In this document: positions 16,543-24,869 of the stretch, in pieces
Layout: each line of letters begins with the position of its first letter
Numbering within the stretch: position 1 is the first letter of the stretch
NCBI GenBank assembly: GCA_002748665.1
Contig: PDTB01000015.1
Location: 62,001-126,000, forward strand
Length of the DNA stretch: 64,000 nucleotides
Source: Dethiosulfovibrio peptidovorans
Lineage (GTDB): Bacteria > Synergistota > Synergistia > Synergistales > Dethiosulfovibrionaceae
Direction of reading: 5' to 3'
Made by a program: the position numbers and the translations under genes
The notes under the pieces: model-generated
What the model saw: the letters and a program-made list of their open reading frames with translations, nothing else
Databases searched by the model: none
Told to the model about the DNA's origin: nothing

Positions 16543-17748
16543 TTATTCTCCTCCTCTCAAGGCTTCCAACGCAGCTTTTGCCAGAACCTCAACGCCGATG
16601 GCGATCGCCCGATCATCGGCATAAAAATTGACGGAATGCGTGGGACAGTGAGGTCCATCGGGAGTCCTGCACCCCAGGCGGAAGAGGGTTCCTGGGGCCT
16701 TTTCCAAAAAGTAGGCGTAGTCCTCCCCTCCCATGGCTGGCGATGCCAGGTCGACGACCCTATCCACCGACGCGACATCCCGACAGGCCCGACGGACGTG
16801 GTCGACCCATCGTTTATCTACTTCAGTTGGGATGATCCCCGGCGTGATCTCCACCGTAACCGTCGCCTTGAGTCCCTGCCCAACGGCGGTTGAAAGCTCC
16901 TTAACTCTGCGATGGAAGAGATCCCTTGTAGTCTTGCGAAGATAGCGAATCGAACCCTCCAGGACGACAGGACCACCAATGTATGAGTTGGAGATTCCCC
17001 CCTCAATGCGCCCAAAGGTAACAAGGGCGCAATCAGTGGGAGCAAGTTCCCGAGACCCCAGACTCTGGAGAGACGTCACTATAGACGCCGCCGCCAAGAT
17101 GGTATCGACACCGTAATGGGGGTAGCCACCGTGAGCCTGCTTGCCCTCCACCGTGATCGTCACGACATCCACACCGGCCGTCATAAAATCATCCCGAACG
17201 CCGATCTCGCCTAAGAACAGGTCAGGCAGGACGTGGAGAGCCAGGACTCCATCCACCAAGGGGTTCTCCATGACGCCAGCCTGGATGAACTCCTGGGCTC
17301 CCCCCAGTTCCTCCTCGGCATGCTGAAAAAAAAACTTTACACAGCCATCGAAAAGATCCCTATGCTCACCGAGAAGCCTCGCGACCCCCAAAAGGACAGC
17401 AGTGTGGACGTCGTGTCCACATCCATGGAATACGCCGTCCTTCTTTGAGGCGAAAGGAACTCCAGATTGCTCCCGTATGGGGAGAGCATCCATGTCGGCC
17501 CTGAGACCGACGCACCGCCTTTTTTCTGACGAAACGGGGCTCTCACCGTGGAGTTCGGCAAACACACCCGTTCCACTCCTGCCGATTCGGCGAATTCCAC
17601 TGAGGCCAAAAAGACGGAGCTGAGATTCCACCAAGTCGGCAGTATCGAACTCGTTGAAACTCAGCTCAGGGTTCTCGTGAATCTGATGGCGCCATTGAAT
17701 CACCTCTGACGCTATTTCCTGCACCTTGCTTTCCAGAGCCCCACCCAT
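16543..17748 (-). CDS. M20D-family amidohydrolase/aminoacylase
   Basis: 401 residues. Metal-binding motifs: the His of FHGCGHDVHTAVLLGVARLL, QHAEEELGGA, and MGGEDYAYF near the end; GLRADMDALPIREQSG is the M20D hallmark. Family members hydrolyse N-acyl or aromatic amide amino acids (hippurate, indole-acetyl amino acids, N-acetyl amino acids). I choose the ATG at 17748 because GGAGAGGGGG lies eight bases before it. It is first in a two-gene operon with a peptide-binding protein. Confidence 0.87.
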   Translation of the reverse strand: MGGALESKVQEIASEVIQWRHQIHENPELSFNEFDTADLVESQLRLFGLSGIRRIGRSGTGVFAELHGESPVSSEKRRCVGLRADMDALPIREQSGVPFASKKDGVFHGCGHDVHTAVLLGVARLLGEHRDLFDGCVKFFFQHAEEELGGAQEFIQAGVMENPLVDGVLALHVLPDLFLGEIGVRDDFMTAGVDVVTITVEGKQAHGGYPHYGVDTILAAASIVTSLQSLGSRELAPTDCALVTFGRIEGGISNSYIGGPVVLEGSIRYLRKTTRDLFHRRVKELSTAVGQGLKATVTVEITPGIIPTEVDKRWVDHVRRACRDVASVDRVVDLASPAMGGEDYAYFLEKAPGTLFRLGCRTPDGPHCPTHSVNFYADDRAIAIGVEVLAKAALEALRGGE

Positions 17749-17808
17749 GTAGAAATCCCCCTCTCCGAACACCATAGGACTTGATGTACATGATTAGTTT
17801 GCTCAGTT

Positions 17809-17837
17809 AACATATCATTCTGAGGTTTTCTTGTCAA
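17809..17837 (-). promoter_or_regulatory. promoter of M20/binding-protein operon
   Basis: Minus-strand TTGACA (17832-17837), 17-base spacer, TATGTT (17809-17814). The remaining bases up to 18080 hold no supported gene. Confidence 0.75.
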
Positions 17838-18080
17838 TTCTCCTGTAGTATACGCCGATTTTTTTAATTTATAGGATTTTGCCCCGTGCGGAGTTTTGAG
17901 AGTTACAAGGATCTTTTGGAAGAAGACGAGCTTCCGTCTCTCCATCGGGCAATTCTATGATCTGTCTGGTGGGGAGTTGTATTGTCCGACCCTGCCCTTG
18001 TAACAGAGCCATCCCAGGAGTATCATGCCCCCATGACTAATGTCTGGCACGGTGAATCGTTCCATGGTATTATGGGAATG

Positions 18081-18096
18081 AGATCATATATGATCT
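18081..18096. promoter_or_regulatory. perfect palindrome, candidate operator of TRAP operon
   Basis: AGATCATATATGATCT is a perfect 16-base palindrome 28 bases before the dctP ATG, in AT-rich DNA that also holds possible -10 sequences. The overlapping ATATGATCTTATATAT (18088-18103) resembles the sequence over the promoter at 29239-29260. Confidence 0.5.
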
Positions 18097-18123
18097 TATA
18101 TATTTTGTGAGGGGGTCTGTGTG

Positions 18124-19134
18124 ATGAAAAAGTTTTTCGGCTCTGCCCTTCTGTTGTGCGTGATCGTTCTGGGAGTCTCATCGGGATTTGCCGGCGAGAA
18201 AGTGTACAAGCTCAAGATGGCGACGGTCGTCAGCCCTCCTCACCCATGGATCGTCGCAGCTGAGGAGATGGTGAAACAGGTAAAGGATGAGACAGACGGC
18301 AAAGTTCAGATCACCCTGCAACACAGTGCCGCCCTGGGAAGTGATCAGAGCACCATCGACGGCATGAGAATGGGCGTCGTGGACATGGTCGTAGGGGGCA
18401 CCTCGCCTGCCTCGACCTTCGTCCCTGAGTTTGCCATCTTCAGCCTGCCTTTCCTGTTCGACGGATACGACTCCTTCAACAAAGCTATGGACAAGGAGAG
18501 CGCTGTCTTCGCCTTTTTTGCCGATGTCATCCGGGAGAGAGGTCTGGGGTTCACGCTCCTCTCCCTGTGCGGAGGCGGCGTCCGGGACGTCTCCAACAAC
18601 CTGCGCCCCATCGTCAAACCTGACGACATGAAGGGGATAAAGATGCGAGTTCCCGCCAACCCGATCGTCTCCAAGATCTGGTCAGCCACCGGTGCCTTGC
18701 CCAGCCCCATGGCCTGGAGCGAGATCTACTCGGCTATGCAAACCGGTGTCGTAAACTGTTTCGACAGCTCCATCAGTGGTTATTACGGAAGCAAGTACTA
18801 CGAGGTCGCACCGTTCCACTCTCTAACCCAGCATCAGTTCATGGTTTCCTACATCGCTATCAGCGACATCGCGTGGAAGAAGCTTCCTGAAAAATACCGG
18901 GAGATCCTGTCAAAAGCCGTGGAAAAAGCCGGTCAAAGGGTAACGGTTGTCGGCTCGGAGTTCGACAAGGCCAAACTGAGTGAGCTTCAGGAGAAAGGCT
19001 TGGTTAAGGTGAACGAGGTCGACGCCCAAGCGTGGGTCGATCTATATAAACCCCTTCAGGATGAGTTGGCAACCAACCTGAAAGGAACGAAGAACGGTCC
19101 AAAGGTACTGAAGCTCATTCGCAGCGTGCAATAG
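18124..19134 (+). CDS. dctP: TRAP transporter periplasmic binding protein DctP
   Basis: 336 residues; signal peptide of about 24 (ends SSGFAGE). Typical DctP features are VYKLKMATVVSPPHPW, FAIFSLPFLF, and KMRVPANPIVSKIWSATGAL, whose Arg normally binds the carboxylate of the ligand. GAGGGGG lies eight bases before ATG 18124; a GTG precedes it directly. The ligand is some organic or amino acid that the sequence does not reveal. Confidence 0.92.
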   Translation: MKKFFGSALLLCVIVLGVSSGFAGEKVYKLKMATVVSPPHPWIVAAEEMVKQVKDETDGKVQITLQHSAALGSDQSTIDGMRMGVVDMVVGGTSPASTFVPEFAIFSLPFLFDGYDSFNKAMDKESAVFAFFADVIRERGLGFTLLSLCGGGVRDVSNNLRPIVKPDDMKGIKMRVPANPIVSKIWSATGALPSPMAWSEIYSAMQTGVVNCFDSSISGYYGSKYYEVAPFHSLTQHQFMVSYIAISDIAWKKLPEKYREILSKAVEKAGQRVTVVGSEFDKAKLSELQEKGLVKVNEVDAQAWVDLYKPLQDELATNLKGTKNGPKVLKLIRSVQ

Positions 19135-19148
19135 CCGCTGTATTGTAT

Positions 19149-19183
19149 AAGGAGAGCCTGACAAGTGGGGGCAGGCTCTCCTT
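19149..19183 (+). repeat. 12-bp hairpin between dctP and dctQ
   Basis: AAGGAGAGCCTG (19149-19160) pairs perfectly with CAGGCTCTCCTT (19172-19183). No T run follows, so it is more likely a partial terminator or mRNA stabiliser that keeps dctP message more abundant than dctQM. Confidence 0.7.
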
Positions 19184-19207
19184 CACATTGTTTTGAGGGG
19201 GAACGAC

Positions 19208-19702
19208 ATGCGTTTTATCGAAAAGGTGAACGATTTCATAGAAATCATCGTAAAAAGGATGTGCGCCCTTTTCCTGATGATCTTTGCAGCCATGGTCCTG
19301 CTTCAGGTGATCGCCCGAAATTATCTCGCCATGGCCTTTACCTGGACCATAGAGCTCTCCCTGATGTTGTTCATGTGGGTGGTCTTTCTCGGTGCGGCAG
19401 TCGCCTTCAGACAGCGGCGACACTACATCATAGAGGTCTTCCCGGCCAAGTGGGAAAAGTTGAACGCTCTTCTGGATGTAATCGCTGACGGTGTGTGCTT
19501 TCTCCTCGTCTACGTTCTGGCCTTCGGAGGATGCCATTTTACTATCATGTCGTTCCAGAGATTGTGCAGCAGCGTTGATCTGAGTCAATCGTGGTTAGTG
19601 GGAGTCATGCCGATCTCCGCTGCCCTTATGACTCTCTTTGGCGTCGAAATCATCCTGGGAGACCTCCGGCGTCTCCTCTCAATCCGTCGAGAGGGCATAT
19701 AA
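19208..19702 (+). CDS. dctQ: TRAP transporter small membrane subunit DctQ
   Basis: 164 residues and four membrane segments, as usual for DctQ. ATG 19208 follows GAGGGG by seven bases and replaces an in-frame TTG at 19193. The family segment AFTWTIELSLMLFMWVVFLGA is clear. It ends two bases before the dctM start. Confidence 0.9.
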   Translation: MRFIEKVNDFIEIIVKRMCALFLMIFAAMVLLQVIARNYLAMAFTWTIELSLMLFMWVVFLGAAVAFRQRRHYIIEVFPAKWEKLNALLDVIADGVCFLLVYVLAFGGCHFTIMSFQRLCSSVDLSQSWLVGVMPISAALMTLFGVEIILGDLRRLLSIRREGI

Positions 19703-19704
19703 CC

Positions 19705-20997
19705 ATGGATGCTCTGGCCCTTCTCATGGGGAGTTTCTTCCTGATGATCGTCATCCGGGTCCCCATCGCCTTTGCCCTGACGGTCTCATCTATCGGTACC
19801 CTGGCATATCTCGACCTGCCCCTGTGCTCAGCTCTCAACCAGATGTACTCGGGGATCAACTCGTTTCCCTTGCTGGCCGTCCCTTTCTTCATGCTTCTCG
19901 GACGCCTCATGAACGACGGCGGGATCACCGATCGTCTTATGAAGGTATCGGACGCATGGGTAGGCCATATTCGCGGAGGTCTCGGCCACGTAAACGTCAT
20001 GGTCAGCATGCTTTTTGCAGGTCTCTCTGGGTCAGCAGCCGCTGATACCGCCGGCATCGGCTCGATGATCATCCCAACCATGGTCCGGTCGGGATTCGAC
20101 AAACCCTTTTCCGTTGCGATCACGGCAGCATCCTCGACATTGGGTGTGATCATTCCGCCAAGCATCATGATGGTGGTCTACGGAGCCTTAGGACAGGTAT
20201 CCATCGGTGCCCTTTTCCTGGCCGGAGTCGTCCCCGGAGTGATGATCGGCCTTGCACAGATGGGCTACTGCTACTACAGAGCGGTCAGGTACGACTATCC
20301 TCGCTGCAAACGGGTTCCCATGCTTCAGCGCCTGAAGGTGACGTTTTTCGCCCTGCCACCTCTGTGTCTTCCCATGATCATCCTCGGAGGCATCACCATG
20401 GGCATTTTCACAGCCACCGAAGCAGCGGCCATCGCCGTGGGGGTCGGCCTGATTCTGGTGTTGGCTGTATACAGACACATCGGCTTTCGGGATCTGCCCG
20501 AGGTCTTTTCAGACGCCGCAGTCGGTTTTGCCCTGCCCATGTTTCTGGTCTCGGGCGCAAGTGTCATGGGGTGGATCATCGCCTATCTGGATACACCTCA
20601 GCTTATATCGGATTATATTTTGTCCATCACCCACTCGTACTATGGCATATACGCCATGATCGTGCTTTTTCTGCTGATCATGGGGACGTTTCTCAGCCCT
20701 CTGTCCACCGTGATCATCTTCATGCCCATCCTTCAGGGCTTGGGCAGCGCAGCCAATCTGGATCCGATCCATCTGGGGATTATCGTAAACCTGACTTTAT
20801 CTCTCGGGATGATCACCCCACCGTATGGGATCTGTCTCCTGATAGGCGCTCAGCTCGGCAATATCTCCGCCCCTCGGGCTTTCGTAGCTCTGATACCCAT
20901 GCTTCTTCTCGCCCTGGGCATCATCCTCCTGGGCATCGTTTTCCCCGATCTGTTTCTGTTCTTGCCGAAACTGATCATGCCGGAAGCCTTCGCATGA
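19705..20997 (+). CDS. dctM: TRAP transporter large membrane subunit DctM
   Basis: 430 residues, about twelve membrane segments. AVPFFMLLGRLMNDGGITDR, LFAGLSGSAAADTAGIGSMI and TASSTLGVIIPPSIMMV-type motifs mark DctM (the last appears as AASSTLGVIIPPSIMMV). The ATG at 19705 is the first sensible start because the upstream open frame lies inside dctQ. DctM is the sodium-driven channel subunit. Confidence 0.92.
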   Translation: MDALALLMGSFFLMIVIRVPIAFALTVSSIGTLAYLDLPLCSALNQMYSGINSFPLLAVPFFMLLGRLMNDGGITDRLMKVSDAWVGHIRGGLGHVNVMVSMLFAGLSGSAAADTAGIGSMIIPTMVRSGFDKPFSVAITAASSTLGVIIPPSIMMVVYGALGQVSIGALFLAGVVPGVMIGLAQMGYCYYRAVRYDYPRCKRVPMLQRLKVTFFALPPLCLPMIILGGITMGIFTATEAAAIAVGVGLILVLAVYRHIGFRDLPEVFSDAAVGFALPMFLVSGASVMGWIIAYLDTPQLISDYILSITHSYYGIYAMIVLFLLIMGTFLSPLSTVIIFMPILQGLGSAANLDPIHLGIIVNLTLSLGMITPPYGICLLIGAQLGNISAPRAFVALIPMLLLALGIILLGIVFPDLFLFLPKLIMPEAFA

Positions 20998-21026
20998 TCG
21001 ATCTTAATATATAAGGGAGTGGTTCT

Positions 21027-22016
21027 GTGTTAACTCATATGGAGCGCGTCCGAAGGGCCCTTGCCTTTCAGGAGACGGATCGAATCCCGTACAGCCTGTG
21101 GATGCACTACCCGAATCGGGATCGCCACCCTCGACGTCTCGCAGAGCTGGCTTGTGCCGACCAGAAAAAATATGACCTGGACTTCGTCAAGTTCATGCCC
21201 TACGGCATGTACTCCACCGTCGATTTCGGCATGGACCTCGACGTGTTCTCCGGGTTCGTGGATCCTCCGGTCGGCCACAAACCTCTCATCGAGACTGCGA
21301 AGGACTGGGACAAGATTCGTCCCGTCTCCGGGACTGAAGGGGAGTTTGCTATCGTTCTTGAGGCTCAAAGGATCTTTTTCGGTCTTACAGATCAAAGAAT
21401 TCCCTTTCTCCAGACGGTCTTTAGTCCCCTCACAACAGCGCTCAAGATGTGCGGGGGACCCGCTCTCCTCAAGGGGCATCTGGACGAAAACCCCGAGAAG
21501 GTCTGTCGTGCCTTGGAGATCATCACCAAGACGACCAGGGACTTTGCTCAAGCTGCGGTATCCCTGGGGGCTGACGGGCTGTTCTTCGCCAGTCAGATGT
21601 CGAGCTATAGCCTGTTAACCGTTGCGGAACACGAACGATACGTCAAAACATACGATATGGAGATCCTGAACGCCGTGGCCGCCCATACCTGGTTCAACGT
21701 ACTCCACCTTCACGGCTCCAACGTCATGATCAAGGAAGTTCAGGAATATCCCGTTCACGCTCTGAGCTGGCATGATCGGGACGACGGTCCCTCCATGGAC
21801 GAGGTTCGATCCTTCAGCGAAAAGGCCTTCGTTGGCGGTCTCAGTTGGGGAGAAAACTGGCTTGGAAAAACCGACGCCGAGGTCGAGGCGGAGGTTCGGG
21901 AGGTTGCCGCTCGCCACGAGGGCAAGGGAATTCTACTGGGTCCGGGCTGTGTCATTTCTCCGTCGACTCCACCAGAGCGACTGGATTTGGTCCGACGGGT
22001 CGTCTGTTCCCTGTAA
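21027..22016 (+). CDS. uroporphyrinogen-decarboxylase-like (URO-D superfamily) protein
   Basis: 329 residues from a GTG start with AAGGGAG seven bases upstream. MERVRRALAFQETDRIPYS at the N-terminus and HLHGSNVMIKEVQEYPVHAL, then GILLGPGCVISPSTPPERL, place it in the URO-D superfamily. It lacks the HemE substrate-binding N-terminal motif, and the His-x-Cys zinc motif of MtaA/CmuA methyltransferases is HLH here. It follows the TRAP genes by 29 bases and ends at a terminator, so it may act on the imported compound. Function unknown. Confidence 0.75.
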   Translation: MLTHMERVRRALAFQETDRIPYSLWMHYPNRDRHPRRLAELACADQKKYDLDFVKFMPYGMYSTVDFGMDLDVFSGFVDPPVGHKPLIETAKDWDKIRPVSGTEGEFAIVLEAQRIFFGLTDQRIPFLQTVFSPLTTALKMCGGPALLKGHLDENPEKVCRALEIITKTTRDFAQAAVSLGADGLFFASQMSSYSLLTVAEHERYVKTYDMEILNAVAAHTWFNVLHLHGSNVMIKEVQEYPVHALSWHDRDDGPSMDEVRSFSEKAFVGGLSWGENWLGKTDAEVEAEVREVAARHEGKGILLGPGCVISPSTPPERLDLVRRVVCSL

Positions 22017-22035
22017 ACAGGAAGAAGTATACGAC

Positions 22036-22064
22036 AGGGGGACGCCCAAGCGTCCCCCTTTTTT
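22036..22064 (+). terminator. terminator of TRAP/URO-D operon
   Basis: AGGGGGACGC (22036-22045) pairs with GCGTCCCCCT (22050-22059), loop CCAA, followed by TTTTT. Confidence 0.88.
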
Positions 22065-22084
22065 AGTACACAGGTGGTGGTCAC

Positions 22085-23014
22085 GTGCAGGGAATCCTTA
22101 CGACGTTACCGATTGTTTTCATCATAACTCTGGGATGGGGACTTCGACATCTCGGAAAAATCGACGGACAAGAGGTATCGAAAGTCAACTCCGTGCTTTT
22201 TTGGTGCATCATGCCAACCATCCTCTTTCGGGGAGGGTTGGACATCGACGCCTCGGTCTTCTTTGACGGGAACTATCTTACAGCCCTGTACGGCTCATTT
22301 GTCGCCGTGATTGCTTTGGCATTGTGCACGGTACGAGTGCTACGGTTCCCACAAAAGCGCGGAGCGGTGTTCGTTCTGGGGGCTATCCGAAGCAACGTGG
22401 TGTTCATCGGAATTCCCCTGGTATCAGTTCTGTTAGGGGACTCGGGGCTTCGGGCCTTGTATGTCTATCTTTCCGTTGGGATGCTCGTGTACAACAGCCT
22501 GCCCATCGCGTGTGCTCAGATGGTGATGGAAGGGCACTTTTCCCTGCGAACCGTTAGGAATGCCCTGGGCAGGACGATTCGGACTCCCTTGATCATTGCC
22601 GGGGTTTTGGGGATCCTCCTCTCCCTCACCGGCTTGAAAGACTTTTTGCCCGGGTGGTTTCTTCAAGGCATTGATCTCATCGCCGACGCAGGAAGTGGGC
22701 TGGCCCTCATCGTCATCGGTGCTTCCCTTCAATTGAGAGGGCTTTTAAGATCCCTGCGAACCACCTGGTTGCTCATGGGCTACAAACTGATCCTGCTGCC
22801 AATCGTCCTTACCGGTGCTTTTTGGCTCTTCCCGCCACAGGATCCTCTCCTGGGGAAGGTATCTATCCTCATAGGAGGCCTATCTCCGGCGTTCAACACC
22901 TTTATCATGGCCGCAGGCATGGAGATGGACAGCGAGTACGCCGCCGACTACGTGGCGACCTCTACCGTCGTAGGAGTCGCGGCTGCAGCTTTGTGGATAG
23001 AGATTCTATTTTAA
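22085..23014 (+). CDS. AEC-family transporter (auxin efflux carrier/malate permease type)
   Basis: 309 residues from a GTG start after AGGTGGTGG. About ten membrane segments. LRHLGKIDGQEVSKVNSVLF followed by IMPTILFRG is the usual AEC N-terminal pattern; the C-terminal half repeats the fold (..GLSPAFNTFIMAAGMEMDSEYAADYV). AEC proteins move organic anions such as malate or malonate. It is convergent with the GntR gene and starts just after the TRAP operon terminator, so it may be partly co-expressed with that operon. Confidence 0.85.
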   Translation: MQGILTTLPIVFIITLGWGLRHLGKIDGQEVSKVNSVLFWCIMPTILFRGGLDIDASVFFDGNYLTALYGSFVAVIALALCTVRVLRFPQKRGAVFVLGAIRSNVVFIGIPLVSVLLGDSGLRALYVYLSVGMLVYNSLPIACAQMVMEGHFSLRTVRNALGRTIRTPLIIAGVLGILLSLTGLKDFLPGWFLQGIDLIADAGSGLALIVIGASLQLRGLLRSLRTTWLLMGYKLILLPIVLTGAFWLFPPQDPLLGKVSILIGGLSPAFNTFIMAAGMEMDSEYAADYVATSTVVGVAAAALWIEILF

Positions 23015-23041
23015 ATTAATAGCAAGACACCCGCACACAAG

Positions 23042-23686
23042 CTACTCGTCGGCGATGAAATAACTGATTCGATCGCAGGCATTCGCAAGACTCTCGCGAA
23101 GAAGGGAGACAGCCCGATCCCGATCTCCAGCCATCCCAGCCAGAACGATCTCCTTGTGGGTACTATGATGATGCTCCCGATCCACCATCTGGTGGTAAAT
23201 TCTGACGTATCGAACGATGGGGGCCCTCAGAGAGTCGATGATTTGATAGAGCTTGGGAAGCTCGGCCTGTTGATACATGTACGAGTGAAAATCCCAGTTG
23301 ATGGCGCTGAGTTTCGTCGGATCCTCCTCATGAATGCCTTGCTCGGCCAGGCCCAAAGCGATCTCATATTTCTCTTTAGTCATCCTCCGGAGAGCCATGT
23401 CCAGGGCCAGGCATTCCAGCACCGATCGAATGAGAAAGATCTCCTTGACATCCTGCTTAGAGAGGTTCCGCACTACAGCACCCCGGTAGGGTGCATAGGA
23501 GATATACCCCTCTCCATCCAGCTGAATGAGAGCCTCCCGAACCGGCGTACCGCTCACATGATATGCCTTGGCGATCTCAGCGACCCGAATCTGTTGCCCC
23601 CCCTGAAGCTGACCGTTCAAAATTTTGTTTTTAAGAGCTGAGTAAATAAGTTCCTTGTTTGTCTGAGCAACTAAGGGGGCCCCCAC
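23042..23686 (-). CDS. GntR-family regulator, FCD subfamily
   Basis: 214 residues from a GTG start with GGGAGG nine bases upstream. The winged helix-turn-helix (GQQIRVAEIAKAYHVSGTPV then REALIQLDGEGYISYAPYRG) covers about residues 1-75; the helical FCD ligand domain follows (IRSVLECLALDMALRRMT.., with His-containing metal-site helices such as WDFHSYMYQQ). FCD regulators usually sense organic acids or sugar acids. It lies 70 bases after the opine-dehydrogenase gene and probably controls the operon upstream; the gap contains an imperfect palindrome around CGTACG (near 23737-23754). Confidence 0.88.
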   Translation of the reverse strand: MGAPLVAQTNKELIYSALKNKILNGQLQGGQQIRVAEIAKAYHVSGTPVREALIQLDGEGYISYAPYRGAVVRNLSKQDVKEIFLIRSVLECLALDMALRRMTKEKYEIALGLAEQGIHEEDPTKLSAINWDFHSYMYQQAELPKLYQIIDSLRAPIVRYVRIYHQMVDREHHHSTHKEIVLAGMAGDRDRAVSLLRESLANACDRISYFIADE

Positions 23687-23756
23687 GATTATATGCCTCC
23701 CAACTTGGTATGATTAGACGCTTCCTTTCACAGAGATGTATTGCGTACGTAGTATA

Positions 23757-24869
23757 TCATTCCTCCCCGTGCCGGACATACCGAAGAAGATCGGGAAGAG
23801 AGAAGGAGAGGCCCATAGACGCCAAGGTCCTCGCCTGCCCTCGGAGATCGAGCCCCGTGGCATAGTCCATAACGGAGGTCATGCCCGTACAGACCGGGTG
23901 AGCAAGCCCGCACGTTTCCAGAAGCTCCTCCAGAGGACAGAGGCCATAGGGCACGTCCTCCACGATGTATCGATGTCCCGTCGTCCTCGGAAGTTTGCTG
24001 TTTTTATACAGGGGATTCGTGGTCATGATGTCGTACAGAGAGTCCCCGCTGGCACCCTGTTCAGCGTACCAGGCGCGGATCATCTCACCCACCGGCGTGA
24101 GAGAACCGACGACGTCGGGCAGTGATGCCAGCTCCATACGCTCGCCATCCAAGGCCTCCACCAAGGACGCTACCCCACGAGTGAAGGCCCCGTGATACGA
24201 GTGCATATCCAGACCTCGTTCCACGTTCGCCAGGTTGAGAAGAGTCAAGGGCGTGTGGAGAAAAACGTTGGGGTTGGATACTCCCGTGGCCAGGATATTA
24301 TCGCGTACCGTCAAGGTTGGATAGAGCTCTCGGATAGGGCGAAGCGTCTCGTCAGTCATAGCGGAGGGAAAGACCGCCGCTCCGAGACCCCGTTTAAACC
24401 CTCGGATACGTACCCAGTCGTCGCCCCTCGTCGCGGTGTAAATCAGGCATTCCAACTCAGCCACGGCCTGTACCGCGTGATTACCCTTCTGTCGAATGGT
24501 CCGAAGGAACTCCACGGAACCATATGCGTTGCCGGGCATGAGACAGACTGTCTGATCCCTCCTCAGAAAGGGAGCACACAACGATGCCATAGCCTTTTGC
24601 CCGTAGGCAGGGACCACGACCAACACGACCTCACTGTCCTGAAGCCCTCGTTCTGGATCGGTAGTGACGAGCTCAAGAGACGCCGCCCCTGATGGACGGC
24701 CACTGGACTCCAGACTTTGCAGGTCGATACACTTCGTCCGGCTCACCGTCTCCACGCTGGAGCCCCAATCCCTGTGCTCTAAAATCGTGACTTGGTGCCC
24801 AGACAGAGAGAGGTCAGCAGCGACAGCAAATGCGCCGTTTCCACCTCCTACAATCGTGATAGCGGTCAT
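23757..24869 (-). CDS. opine dehydrogenase family oxidoreductase
   Basis: 370 residues. The NAD(P)-binding Rossmann domain starts at GGGNGAFAVAADLSLSGHQV (about 8-27), and VVLVVVPAYGQKAM fits the family. The C-terminal octopine-dehydrogenase domain has NPNVFLHTPLTLLN, with the catalytic His after the Asn-Pro, and HRYIVEDVPYGLCPLEEL. Relatives join or split an amino acid and a keto acid by reductive condensation (octopine, nopaline, staphylopine-type opines). The start overlaps the tctA stop as ATGA, so it is tied to the tricarboxylate-type importer. Confidence 0.83.
   Translation of the reverse strand: MTAITIVGGGNGAFAVAADLSLSGHQVTILEHRDWGSSVETVSRTKCIDLQSLESSGRPSGAASLELVTTDPERGLQDSEVVLVVVPAYGQKAMASLCAPFLRRDQTVCLMPGNAYGSVEFLRTIRQKGNHAVQAVAELECLIYTATRGDDWVRIRGFKRGLGAAVFPSAMTDETLRPIRELYPTLTVRDNILATGVSNPNVFLHTPLTLLNLANVERGLDMHSYHGAFTRGVASLVEALDGERMELASLPDVVGSLTPVGEMIRAWYAEQGASGDSLYDIMTTNPLYKNSKLPRTTGHRYIVEDVPYGLCPLEELLETCGLAHPVCTGMTSVMDYATGLDLRGQARTLASMGLSFSLPDLLRYVRHGEE

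Noticed and set aside
21027-22016. Annotation as HemE (heme biosynthesis)
   Set aside because: The HemE N-terminal substrate motif is absent and the context is a TRAP importer, not heme genes.
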